DNA of 37,403 nucleotides from Mycobacterium sp. (GCA_026393245.1 JAPLAO010000160.1:1-37403); one strand, 5' to 3'. Positions 9,131 through 20,412 are shown, counted from the first letter of the stretch. Numbers and translations: made by a program. The notes: generated by a model from the sequence alone, not told the origin.

Positions 9131-10219
9131 TTACGGCGCCAGCGCGGCCGTCTGCAGCGTGTCACGGATCGCGCGTTCGTAGTCCTGACTGAGGCTGCGG
9201 ATGGCGTCGTCATCGACTGCCAGCGAGGCGGCGTCGTGAATGCACCGGACCATCGTCGATCGGTCGATTTTGATCTGATGTCCGGCCGTGAACAGTTTCG
9301 ACCGGTGCCGGGCCGCGCTTAGGATCGTCTCGTACGCCGGCAGTAAACACATCAGGGAGGCGATACGATAGCCCTTGGCCCGTTGTGGCACGTCCAGCAC
9401 ATACGTTGTGGCGCTTCGCAACTCGGTGAGAATATCGTCGAGCAGATCCTGAATCCAACCGACCGGCGCGCCGCCCAATTCCAACGGTGTGTGGTCGATG
9501 TCGCGCAGCCACTCATCGGGTAGGTAGCAGATCTGACGTTCGAGGTCTTCGGCGAAATCCTTGAGTACGTTGGTCTTCTGCAGTGCGCGGCCACAGGCCT
9601 GGCTTCCTGCCAGCAGGCTCGTCGCCTCGGCGCACGACAACCCGTAGTGGTCGATGACGAGCTCGGTGCCCAACCCGCCCACGGTGCCGGCCACCGAGTA
9701 GCAGTAGTCGTTATAGGCATCGACAGTCGTTAGCACCCGCACGTCACGGTGCAGCGTCACCGACGCAGCCTGCGCCGGGTCGCAGACCGCTTCCATGCCC
9801 TTGGCCATCAGCGCAATCCAGTTCCGCAGAATCGAGCGCGTGCGGGTCGGAAAGCTGGCGTAGATCAACCACAGTGGCAATCCGCCCTCGAGTGTCATCA
9901 ACGCCCGCTCGTCCGCCGATAGTCCGGGCCAGGATGCCGCTTCCCATTCGGCCAGCAGAGCGGGCGCGGATTCGGGCTCGGCTAGCAGTCCGGTGAACTC
10001 GGCGAAGCGCTGCTGCTGCCACGCCAGGGGTTGACCGCAGTCCTCGATATTGTCCAGCGCGCGACAAAGCAGATAGGCGGTCGCCATATAGTCCTGTAGT
10101 GGGTCCTCCAACCAGGGGACGACCAGTGCGAAGGACCGTGACACCCGGTCCATCGTGATTGTGAGATAGCGACGCTGCATCGGTTTGAGTGTGTAGACGT
10201 CGAAAAGCATGGAGGTCAT
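9131..10219 (-). CDS. Squalene/phytoene synthase family protein, motifs closer to squalene synthase (FDFT-like)
   Basis: CRALDNIEDC and QKTNVLKDFAEDLER Asp-rich motifs, YCYSVAGTVG. Start set at MTSMLF (10219) rather than the ORF-track start at 10267. Confidence 0.85.
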   Translation of the reverse strand: MTSMLFDVYTLKPMQRRYLTITMDRVSRSFALVVPWLEDPLQDYMATAYLLCRALDNIEDCGQPLAWQQQRFAEFTGLLAEPESAPALLAEWEAASWPGLSADERALMTLEGGLPLWLIYASFPTRTRSILRNWIALMAKGMEAVCDPAQAASVTLHRDVRVLTTVDAYNDYCYSVAGTVGGLGTELVIDHYGLSCAEATSLLAGSQACGRALQKTNVLKDFAEDLERQICYLPDEWLRDIDHTPLELGGAPVGWIQDLLDDILTELRSATTYVLDVPQRAKGYRIASLMCLLPAYETILSAARHRSKLFTAGHQIKIDRSTMVRCIHDAASLAVDDDAIRSLSQDYERAIRDTLQTAALAP

Positions 10220-10380
10220 GTCCGGTTGCCTTTCACAAAACACCGGCGTGAGCGGGTGATGGCCCACGAGTGCGATGACGTTAGCCTAGATCCCGTAGGT
10301 TCCGGGCCCACCCCGGGCCGGATTCCGGAGGCCTTCTGATTACGATCTGTTCTGCCGACTGTGCGCCCGACCCCGCAGTT

Positions 10381-11469
10381 ATGCGAAGTCCGGGCGGCTT
10401 CACCTGGTTTTACGTCGACATCGTCGACGATCAGGGCCAGGGCGCGACCCTCATCTGGTCCTGGGGGCTGCCCTTTCTGCCCGGCTACGCCGCGGCGTCG
10501 CGCGCCGGTCGGCCGCAACTGCCGGTCGAGCGTCCCAGCGTCAATCTGGTCGTCTACGGCGGCGGCCGCGAACGGTTTTATCTGCTCTCCGAATTTCCGC
10601 CCGATCAGTGCTCCTGGGGTGATGACGGAAGGTCCTGGCGGATCGGCGACTGTTCCTTCGCCTGGATCGATACCCCGGGTGCTGCTGGTGCGGCCCCGAC
10701 CCGCGAGTTGCATGCCACCCTCGACCTCGCCCTGCCCACTGGCGGCCGGGCCACCGGGCAGTTGTGGCTCTCCGGATCGCTGCGCCGCGACTCGGAGAGC
10801 GCCGATGCCGGTGTGCCCGCCGATCCCGCCTGCACGCACCGGTGGACGCCGATGATCGGCGCGAGTCGGGGCGGACTGGAATTGCAGACCCCCGGCGGAG
10901 CGCTGCGGGTCGAGGGCAGCGGTTATCACGACCGCAACAGCGGCGCGCAACCTTTGCACGGTCTGGGTGTTCAAAGTTGGTGGTGGGGCCGGCTCGCGCT
11001 GCCTGGCCGCGACCTGATCTTCTACCGCCTGCAGCCCACCGCCGACGGAGCCGCCGCGCGCGACCTGGTTGTGGAACTCGCCGCCGACGGCACCAGCCGT
11101 GTCCGCGAGGATGCCGGCCTTGCGGTCAGCGGCTTACGGCGCAGCGCGTGGGGGCTGCGCTGGCCCACCGGTGCCACCTTCGCCGATCCGGACGGCCGGC
11201 CGGTCCAGGTGGAAGTCAGTGCGCTGCTCGACAACGGGCCGTTCTATCAGCGCTATCAGCTGCGGGGTCGCTGCGGGTCGGATGAGGGCTACGGGATCGG
11301 CGAGAACCTGGTACCCGATCGGGTCGATACGCACCTGCTGCGGCCGCTGGTGCGGATGCGCGTGCATCGGGCCGCCGGCCCCAACTCGATGTGGCTGCCG
11401 CTGTTCTCCGGCGACCGCGAGGGCCGGTTGGGTAGATTGCTGCGCGGGACCGCGGGGGCGCGGGTATGA
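10381..11469 (+). CDS. Carotenoid 1,2-hydratase (CrtC)-like protein
   Basis: GGFTWFYVDIVDDQG N-terminus, GYHDRNSGAQPL and WWWGR motifs typical of CrtC. The frame is open upstream to about 10285, so the true start is uncertain. Confidence 0.82.
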   Translation: MRSPGGFTWFYVDIVDDQGQGATLIWSWGLPFLPGYAAASRAGRPQLPVERPSVNLVVYGGGRERFYLLSEFPPDQCSWGDDGRSWRIGDCSFAWIDTPGAAGAAPTRELHATLDLALPTGGRATGQLWLSGSLRRDSESADAGVPADPACTHRWTPMIGASRGGLELQTPGGALRVEGSGYHDRNSGAQPLHGLGVQSWWWGRLALPGRDLIFYRLQPTADGAAARDLVVELAADGTSRVREDAGLAVSGLRRSAWGLRWPTGATFADPDGRPVQVEVSALLDNGPFYQRYQLRGRCGSDEGYGIGENLVPDRVDTHLLRPLVRMRVHRAAGPNSMWLPLFSGDREGRLGRLLRGTAGARV

Positions 11470-12647
11470 GCTTTGGCGGACCCCGGGCGTTGGCCGCCCT
11501 GCTGGCTCTGCCCGCGCTGATGCCGCTGGGCCTGGTGGCGTTCAACGCGGTGTGCTGGACCCGTGGCCGCGCGCTGCCCGAGGCGGCCGCAGCCGCACCG
11601 GACGGCATCAGCGTGCTGATACCGGCACGTGACGAGGTGGCCAATATCGAGCGCTGCGTCCGATCCGTCGACGCCGCGCACGGCCCGATCGCCGAGATCA
11701 TCGTCTACGACGACGGCTCCACTGACGGCACCGATGCGGTGCTTACGCGCCTGCAGGCCGAACTGCCACGCCTACGGGTGGTTACCGGTGACACGCTGCC
11801 GGTTGGCTGGGTCGGCAAACCGTATGCGCTGCAACGACTTAGCGCGCTGGCCGACTGCGACGTAATTCTGAATATCGACGCCGATGTCACACTGCGCGCC
11901 GACGGTGTACTACGGATGCTGTCATTGCTCGGCACGGCCGAGCAGGTGACGGGCGGACTTGGCGCCGCGGTGGTGACGGCGGTGCCCCAGCAGCGCACCG
12001 GAAGCTTCGTCGAACGGTTGATGATGCCGCTGTTGCATCTGTCCTATGTGGCATGGCTGCCGATGCCGCTGGTCTACCGGACCCGCGACCCGCGGGTGCT
12101 GGCGGCCAACGGACAGCTACTGATGATCCGCCGTAGCGCGCTCGAGGCGGTGGGCGGCTGGTCACGGGTGCGTGCCGAACTCGTCGATGACATGGCAATG
12201 TGCCGCGCGGTCAAACAGGGCGGCGGGCGGGTCGTCTTCGCCGACGGCGACCGGATGGCCGAGTGCCGGATGTACCCGGATGCCACCGCACTCATGCGTG
12301 GTTTCGCCAAGAACTTCTACGAGGGCATCGGCGGACATCCTGTGGCGATGATCGTCGTGATGGGTTTGCACGTGGTGTTGTTCGTCGCGCCCTACGTGGC
12401 GCTGCCCCTGGCACTGGCAACCGGCGCTGGGCAGGTGGCCGCCGCCGCCGCGGTCGGCGTGGCAGCCAACGTGTGTCTGCGGCTGATCATGGCGCTGCGA
12501 TACGGCCACACTCCGCTCAGCGTGCTGCTGCATCCGGTGGCTGTACTGGCCATGATGGGCGTGCTGGGCACCAGCTATCGGTGGAGCCGCCGCGGCGACA
12601 TCCGCTGGCGCGGGCGTTCCTACCCCGCCCGCGCCGAGCGCGCGTGA
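11466..12647 (+). CDS. Family 2 glycosyltransferase, CruC/CrtQ-like (carotenoid glycosyltransferase candidate)
   Basis: VLIPARDEVANIERCVRSV, VYDDGSTDGT, GWVGKPYAL, NIDADV and C-terminal WRGRSY; overlaps crtC-like stop by ATGA. Confidence 0.87.
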   Translation: MSFGGPRALAALLALPALMPLGLVAFNAVCWTRGRALPEAAAAAPDGISVLIPARDEVANIERCVRSVDAAHGPIAEIIVYDDGSTDGTDAVLTRLQAELPRLRVVTGDTLPVGWVGKPYALQRLSALADCDVILNIDADVTLRADGVLRMLSLLGTAEQVTGGLGAAVVTAVPQQRTGSFVERLMMPLLHLSYVAWLPMPLVYRTRDPRVLAANGQLLMIRRSALEAVGGWSRVRAELVDDMAMCRAVKQGGGRVVFADGDRMAECRMYPDATALMRGFAKNFYEGIGGHPVAMIVVMGLHVVLFVAPYVALPLALATGAGQVAAAAAVGVAANVCLRLIMALRYGHTPLSVLLHPVAVLAMMGVLGTSYRWSRRGDIRWRGRSYPARAERA

Positions 12648-13444
12648 ACACCGACGGTAAGGCCTTGGCCCGGGCCGGGGACTCCCGCCGACCGGCCTTC
12701 CTTCGCGTCACCCGGCCGTATGCGCGCCGCCGCGTTGCATGCGGTCTGGACGGGCTGTGGGTGCACGGCTTACCCGACGCCCGTGCCGCCCTGGCTGATC
12801 GACCCATCATCTTCGCGGCCAACCACGTCGCGTGGTGGGATCCGTTGGTTCTGCTGGTGCTCGATGAAGCCCTCGGCGGAGTGGGCTGGGCGATGGTGGA
12901 CGTCCGGAGTATTCGCAGCCTGCCTTTCCTGGGCTGGCTCGGCGCCCTGCCACTGGACCGCAGCACCCCCGACCGCGCCCGGGAATGCCTGCAAGCCAGC
13001 GCCGACCTGTTGGATCGGCCCGGCCGCGCGCTGTGGATCTTCCCGCAGGGCCGGCAGCGTCCGGCCCACCTGCGTCCGCTGGACTTCAAGGGGGGTCTGG
13101 GCATCCTGCATGAACACAATCCGGTTGATCTGGTCGCGGTGAGCCTCGACTACGTGTTCTTGGAACGGGACCGCCCGGCCGCGCTGGTGCGCTTCTCGAC
13201 GCCGATCTCCGGCGCGGTCGCCGGTGGGCCGATGCCCGCGGTGGAGAGCGCAGTACTGGATGGGCTGGATGTTATCGACAGCGCCGTGACGGCGGCGACT
13301 GACGGACACCGGGCCCGCACGCACCCGGGCGACCCGCTGCCCGGCTTCAGCGCACTGGTGCCGCCACGGGGACGGGCGGCCCGGGATAGCCTCGGCTCCC
13401 GGATGCTGCGGGCCGCCGGACGCGGGGATCCGCATGTCAGTTGA
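12644..13444 (+). CDS. PlsC-like 1-acyl-glycerol-phosphate acyltransferase family protein (CruD-like candidate)
   Basis: NHVAWWDP (HX4D) and FPQGRQRP motifs. GTG start at 12644 overlaps the GT stop by GTGA; the upstream part of ORF 12200..13444 lies in the wrong frame inside the GT gene. Confidence 0.85.
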   Translation: MNTDGKALARAGDSRRPAFLRVTRPYARRRVACGLDGLWVHGLPDARAALADRPIIFAANHVAWWDPLVLLVLDEALGGVGWAMVDVRSIRSLPFLGWLGALPLDRSTPDRARECLQASADLLDRPGRALWIFPQGRQRPAHLRPLDFKGGLGILHEHNPVDLVAVSLDYVFLERDRPAALVRFSTPISGAVAGGPMPAVESAVLDGLDVIDSAVTAATDGHRARTHPGDPLPGFSALVPPRGRAARDSLGSRMLRAAGRGDPHVS

Positions 13445-14793
13445 GCGTGGCGCCGATGTGCTGGTGATCGGCGCCGGTATCGGCGGACTGGCAGCCGCAC
13501 TTGCACTGGCTGCCCGCGGAGTGGGCGTGCGGGTACTCGAGGCCGGGTCGCGGCCGGGTGGCAAGGCCGGCACCGTCGAGTTGGACGGGGTGCGGGTCGA
13601 GACCGGCCCCAGCGTGCTGACCCTGCCCGAGGTGTTCGGTGGACTGTTCGCCCGCGCCGGTGTCCGCCTCGACGACGTGGTGGGCCTGCGTCGGCTGGAC
13701 CCGGGTTTCCGCTACCACTACGCCGACGGCGCTGTGCTGGACGTCGCCCACGATCCGCACCAGACGCTCGCCAACGTCCGATCGACACTGGGGCCGGTGG
13801 CGGAGCGTGAACTCGGGTCGTTCCTGGGCTACAGCCGCTCTATCTGGGCGGCGGCTGCTCCGCACTTCGTCGAGGGTCCGGCCCCGACATGGGCGGCAAT
13901 GGTCGGCCTCGCGCTGCGTCACCCGCGCGCGGTGGCGGCCATTGATCCGATGCGCAGCATGGCCGCCGGTATCGACCGCCACGTTCGGGAGCCGCATCTG
14001 CGGATGCTGCTGCGCCGTTACGCGACCTATAACGGCAGCGATCCCCGCAGCGCCCCGGCCACCCTGAATTGTATTGCGCACATTGAACTTTCCCTCGGTG
14101 GCTATGGCGTGCAGGGCGGCATCAGTGCGCTGGTGTCGGCGATGGCCGCTACCATCGAGGCCCGCGGCGGTGTTATCGAGTGTGGGGTTCCGGTCGAGCG
14201 GGTGGTGGTGCGCGACGGTGTAGCGGTCGGTGTCGAGTTGGCTGGCCGATCGCCGACCGCATGAGGTGCTGTTCCCGGCCGACTACGACGCGGAATTCGC
14301 CGATATCTTTGACCGTGACCGCCCGCCGGTGGCGCCAACGGTTTACCTGTGCGCGCAGGAACGCTGCCACGGACTGACCGGGTGGGGTGACGCCGAACCG
14401 GTATTCGCGATGGCCAACGCCCCGGCCGAACCCGAGCACGGATCGCGGGCGTCGGAGGTCTGGACCACGCTGGAGGCGGCGATGGAACGTCGGATTCGGG
14501 AGGCGGGACGCTGGAGCGACGGTGACTCGCTGGTCTGGCGGCGCACCCCGGCGGATCTGGCCGCCGAATTCCCCGGCAGCCGCGGCGCCATCTACGGCGC
14601 GGCCAGCAATGACCGGTTCGCCGCGTTCAAGCGCCCACCCAATCGGGTGCGGGGTATGCGTGGGCTGTACCTCGCCTCCGGCAGCGCCCACCCCGGCGGC
14701 GGCGTGCCGATGGCCGGACTCTCCGGCCTCGCCGCCGCTGACTGCCTCGGCGAAGACCTTGGTCTTTCGACGCTGTCACCGTCGCCCGGTTAG
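13434..14793 (+). pseudogene. CrtD/CrtI-type phytoene desaturase-like gene, broken by apparent internal deletion plus frameshift near 14245
   Basis: N-terminal ORF 13434..14264 (VIGAGIGGLAAALALAARGVGVRVLEAGSRPGGKAG...RYATYNGSDPRSAPATL) and C-terminal ORF 14230..14793 (PHEVLFPADYDAEFADIF...PTVYLCAQER...GLYLASGSAHPGGGVPMAGLSG) are both recognisable, but in different frames and missing the intervening conserved segment. Confidence 0.85.
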
Positions 14794-14804
14794 CATCGTT
14801 GCCC

Positions 14805-15482
14805 ATGCGGCTGCGGGTGGCACTGATCGCCTCGACGGCCCTTGCGCTCGCCGGTTGTGCACACACCGTGTCCGGTGCCGCGCGGTGGGACCGCGCAATG
14901 TCGATGACCGGACTGCGGGTGACCGACGCCGATCAGGTTCTGCTCGGCCCGGCAGAGATCGGCGACGTCGTCGGGGTCAGGCTGCAGGTCGACGCTGACC
15001 GGTCCCGTCCCATCGTCGGGGCATCGGCGGTGCCGGCCTGCTCGGCTCTGGACGCGGTCGGAATGTCGGCGTTCATGGGTGACTCCTGGTCGAAGTTCCA
15101 TGTGCTGTTGTTCACCGACGGCGACGCCCACGAACACGTGTTGGCCGAGGCCGTTGCGGTATACCCGGACAGCGGCGCGGCTGCTGCCGCATTCATCATG
15201 GCAACCCGCGCTGCGAAGGCGTGCGACGGTCAGCGCGCCCTGGGCACCGGTGGTGATGCCGCCTGGAGCTTCAGCGTTCCGGCGATCGACGCCGACACCG
15301 TACGCTGGCGCAAACAGCAGATCGGCATCCCGTTGACCTGGGTGTGCCATGGCGAGGCACGGTTGCGCAATAACGCTGTCCTGCAAGCGATGTCATGCCG
15401 GGCTGACGACGACGGCCGGGTCACCGTTACCGCGATCACGGACCGGATGTCGGCAACTGTGTGGGAGTTGTCGGGCCGTTGA
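14805..15482 (+). CDS. Lipoprotein with PknH-like extracellular sensor domain
   Basis: Signal peptide plus lipobox LALAGC; Cys-containing PknH_C-type pattern (VPACSAL...AKACDG...TWVCHGEARLRNN...MSCRADD). Confidence 0.8.
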   Translation: MRLRVALIASTALALAGCAHTVSGAARWDRAMSMTGLRVTDADQVLLGPAEIGDVVGVRLQVDADRSRPIVGASAVPACSALDAVGMSAFMGDSWSKFHVLLFTDGDAHEHVLAEAVAVYPDSGAAAAAFIMATRAAKACDGQRALGTGGDAAWSFSVPAIDADTVRWRKQQIGIPLTWVCHGEARLRNNAVLQAMSCRADDDGRVTVTAITDRMSATVWELSGR

Positions 15483-15714
15483 GGCCTGCGGCGAATCGTC
15501 GCACCGATTCCGCGGCTGCTGCAGCGGCGTTGTCGTGTCCCGGTTGTGCACGCGAGGTGACGGTGCCGCTTCGCGGATCCAGCACGACCTCCGCGAGTGG
15601 GTCGCCGGTGGTGGGTTCACAGACCGCCCACGCGTAGCAGGCGTCAGATGCCCACTCCTCGGGGCGCAGCGGCAGCAGATACCACGCACCGGCGTTGATC
15701 TCGACCGGTTCCAC
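15436..15714 (-). CDS. Conserved hypothetical small protein downstream of accA3
   Basis: 92 aa ORF starting 17 nt after the accA3 stop on the same strand; protein-like composition; family not recognised. Confidence 0.6.
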   Translation of the reverse strand: MEPVEINAGAWYLLPLRPEEWASDACYAWAVCEPTTGDPLAEVVLDPRSGTVTSRAQPGHDNAAAAAAESVRRFAAGLNGPTTPTQLPTSGP

Positions 15715-15731
15715 CTTCGTGTGGTGGCCGG

Positions 15732-17537
<1,806 letters not shown>

Positions 17538-17648
17538 TTAGAACCGCTTTAAGAATAGGTTCGCACGGGAGTCTAGAGCGTGGCCGTTCGGACATCGCTG
17601 CCGACGTCAATCCACAGTCTCGAGTTCTGTCGGCCCCTCCCATTACTA

Positions 17649-17664
17649 TCGAATGTATGTTCGA
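17649..17664. promoter_or_regulatory. Candidate LexA (SOS) box overlapping the DUF222/HNH start codon
   Basis: TCGAATGTATGTTCGA versus mycobacterial SOS consensus TCGAAC-N4-GTTCGA: one mismatch. Confidence 0.65.
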
Positions 17665-19060
17665 ATCTTGTGATGAGCCGACGTTGTTGGCGGCGATGTC
17701 GTGTGCGCAGCGTGACGAGCGGGCGGCGGTGGCGCGGCGGTTGTTGGCGGCGGGCCGGTTGTGTCAGGTGCGGATGGGTGATGGCGATGCGATGGATCGG
17801 TTTCAGTGGTGTGTCGATAACTGGGAGGCGGTGGCGGCGGAGGTGGCCGCGGAGTTGGGGGTGAGTCGGGGGCGGGCGTCCTCGGAGATGAATTACGGGG
17901 TGGAGTTGGTGGAGCGGTTGCCGAGGTTGGGTGCGGCGATGGCGGCCGGGTTGGTGGATTTCCGGGTGATCATGGTGGTGGTGTTTCGTACCGGGTTGAT
18001 TACCGATGCGGATGTGTTGGCGGTCATTGATGCCCAGTTGGCTGCGGCGGCGCCGGGGTGGAATGCGTTATCGCGGCGTCGGGTGACGGAGTTGGTGGAT
18101 TGGCGGGTGCGGGCACTTGATCCTGCGGCGGAGCGGGTGGTGCGTGATCGCGTGGAGGATCGTCATGTGGATATCGGTGAGTCCCAGAATGGGGTGACCC
18201 AGTTTTGGGGTGCGCTGCGCACCGCGGATGCCGCGGTGGTGGATCGGCGCCTGGATCTGGTGGCGGCGACGGTGTGCGGTGATGATTCGCGCACGAAGCG
18301 GCAGCGTCGCGCGGATGCGTTGGCGGCGTTAGCGGCGGGGCAGGACTCGATGGTGTGTGACTGCGGATCGGCGCAGTGCCCGGCCGCCGACGCTGGTGCC
18401 GCGCCGGCGCAGGTGGTGATTCATGTGTTGGCGGAGGCCGCCACGGTGTCCGGGGATGGTGCCACGCCGGGGTATCTGCCGGGGTTTGGGGCGGTGGCGG
18501 CGGAGACGGTCCGGGATCTGGCCGCCCGGGCTCGGTTGCGACCGGTCAAGGCCGCCGATGAGTTCAGTGCGGAGCCGCAGTACCGGCCGTCGGTGGCGTT
18601 GGCGGAGTTCATTCGGGTCCGGGATTTGTGGTGTCGGTTCCCGGGGTGTGATGTGGCGGCGGAGTTCTGCGATCTCGACTACAGCGTTCCGTGGGCGTTG
18701 GGTGGGGTGACGCATCCGTCGAACATGCATCTGAAATGCCGTCCGCATCATCTGCTCAAAACTTTTTGGTGCGGCGAGAATGGCTGGGCCGAAAAGCAAT
18801 CCCCGGACGGCACCATCGTGTTCACCTCGCCATCGGGGCGCACCTACACGACCACACCGGGCGGGGCCTTGTTCTTCCCGCAACTGGCCACCCCCACCGA
18901 GACACTCACCCCCGCGGTGCCGCGACCAGACTCAGCACCGGGGCGCACCCTGATGATGCCCACCCGAAAACGCACCCGCGCCGCTGAACGCGCCGCCCGC
19001 ACCGCCTGGGAACGCGGCCTCAACGAAGCACGCTGGGCCGCCGACCCACCACCGTTCTAG
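17657..19060 (+). CDS. DUF222 / HNH-signature 13E12 repeat family protein
   Basis: N-terminal DUF222 region and C-terminal [44 protein letters not shown]. Start at MFESCDEP (17657); the upstream extension of the ORF overlaps accA3 antisense. Confidence 0.92.
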   Translation: MFESCDEPTLLAAMSCAQRDERAAVARRLLAAGRLCQVRMGDGDAMDRFQWCVDNWEAVAAEVAAELGVSRGRASSEMNYGVELVERLPRLGAAMAAGLVDFRVIMVVVFRTGLITDADVLAVIDAQLAAAAPGWNALSRRRVTELVDWRVRALDPAAERVVRDRVEDRHVDIGESQNGVTQFWGALRTADAAVVDRRLDLVAATVCGDDSRTKRQRRADALAALAAGQDSMVCDCGSAQCPAADAGAAPAQVVIHVLAEAATVSGDGATPGYLPGFGAVAAETVRDLAARARLRPVKAADEFSAEPQYRPSVALAEFIRVRDLWCRFPGCDVAAEFCDLDYSVPWALGGVTHPSNMHLKCRPHHLLKTFWCGENGWAEKQSPDGTIVFTSPSGRTYTTTPGGALFFPQLATPTETLTPAVPRPDSAPGRTLMMPTRKRTRAAERAARTAWERGLNEARWAADPPPF

Positions 19061-19467
19061 GCGGCGCGCAACCGCCGTTTGATCCGGGTCAGCATGGCCG
19101 ACATGCCGCGCAGCCGTAACGGGCTGATCAGTGCCGCCAGGCCGAGTTCGGAATAGAAGTCATCCGGTACCGCGAGGATGTCCGCCGCCGGTTGGCCGTC
19201 GAGACCCGCCGCCAGGATCGAGGCGAACCCGCGGGTGGTCGGTGCCTCGGCCGGCGCGCTGAAGTACAGCCGGACATTGTCGCGATCGGCGGCGTCCACA
19301 TGAAGGAAGAGTGGCGACTGACATTCCGGCACCGGTTCCATTGCCGCCACGGTGAGGTCGCCGGGCAGGGCGGGCAGTTCGTTGGCGAATTCCAGCAGGA
19401 GGTTGAGCTTGTCCTGACCGGCCATCTCGGCGAACTCCGAGACCACTTCGGCCAGCGGTGCGGGCAT
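19057..19467 (-). CDS. SufE family / cysteine desulfuration-like protein (Rv3284-like)
   Basis: [35 protein letters not shown]...[11 protein letters not shown]; adjacent to sseA as in M. tuberculosis. Confidence 0.9.
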   Translation of the reverse strand: MPAPLAEVVSEFAEMAGQDKLNLLLEFANELPALPGDLTVAAMEPVPECQSPLFLHVDAADRDNVRLYFSAPAEAPTTRGFASILAAGLDGQPAADILAVPDDFYSELGLAALISPLRLRGMSAMLTRIKRRLRAA

Positions 19468-19469
19468 GC

Positions 19470-20399
19470 TCACCGGGCGCCGGCCGCGGATCCCGGTTGG
19501 TCGCCGACGGCCACCGGCACCCGCACGGCGTTGCCCCACTCCGTCCACGACCCGTCATAGTTGCGCACACCGGGGATGCCGAGCAGGTGGGTCAGCACGA
19601 ACCAGGTATGGCTGGACCGCTCGCCGATGCGGCAGTAGGCGATGTTGTTGTCGCCGGGGGTGACGAAGGAGTAGATCTCGTCAAGTTCGGCGCGGGTGCG
19701 GAACCGGCCGGTCTCGTCGGCTGCCTTGGCCCACGGCACCGAAACCGCGGTGGGGATGTGGCCGCCGCGCAACGCCCCCTCCTCGGGATAGTCCGGCATG
19801 TGGGTGCGTTCGCCGGTGTACTCCAGCGGCGAGCGGACGTCGATCAGGGTGGACGTGCCCAGCGACGCCAGCACGTCGGCCTGGAAGGCCCTGATCTGCG
19901 ATGAGCCTCTCGGGCGAAGAGCGTCGGGCACAGTGTCGTTGCGCTGCACCACGGGATAACCGGTGGTTCTCGTCTCGGGGACATCCAGTGTCGTATCGCG
20001 GCCCTCTGCCAGCCACGCGTCGCGGCCGCCGTTGAGAAGGCGGACGTCAGGGTGGCCGAACAGGGTGAACACCCAGAGCGCGTAGGCCGCCCACCAGTTG
20101 CTCTTGTCGCCGTAGATCACCACGGTGTCATCGCGCGAAATCCCTTTGCGATTCATCAGATTCGCGAACTGCTCGCCGTCGATGTAGTCGCGCACGTGCG
20201 GGTCGTTGAGGTCAAGGTGCCAATCGATCTTGACCGCGCAGGGGATGTGCCCGACGTCGTAGAGCAACACGTCCTCATTGGACTCGACGATCACCAGGCC
20301 GGGTGTGCCCAGATGTTCCGACAGCCAGTCGCCGGTGACCAGACTCTCGGGGTGGGCGTAGTCCTGCAGGGCGGCGGTGGGATCCGGGGGCAATGACAC
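19470..20399 (-). CDS. sseA: Thiosulfate sulfurtransferase (rhodanese)
   Basis: GTG start at 20399 ([26 protein letters not shown]); [25 protein letters not shown] active site. The longer ORF to 20828 is out of frame inside maf. Confidence 0.92.
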   Translation of the reverse strand: MSLPPDPTAALQDYAHPESLVTGDWLSEHLGTPGLVIVESNEDVLLYDVGHIPCAVKIDWHLDLNDPHVRDYIDGEQFANLMNRKGISRDDTVVIYGDKSNWWAAYALWVFTLFGHPDVRLLNGGRDAWLAEGRDTTLDVPETRTTGYPVVQRNDTVPDALRPRGSSQIRAFQADVLASLGTSTLIDVRSPLEYTGERTHMPDYPEEGALRGGHIPTAVSVPWAKAADETGRFRTRAELDEIYSFVTPGDNNIAYCRIGERSSHTWFVLTHLLGIPGVRNYDGSWTEWGNAVRVPVAVGDQPGSAAGAR

Positions 20400-20412
20400 G
20401 AAGGCCAGCCTA

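Noticed and set aside
12200-12643. N-terminal extension of the acyltransferase ORF
   Set aside because: Arg-rich out-of-frame reading of the GT2 gene; a GTG at 12644 overlapping the GT stop is the plausible start.
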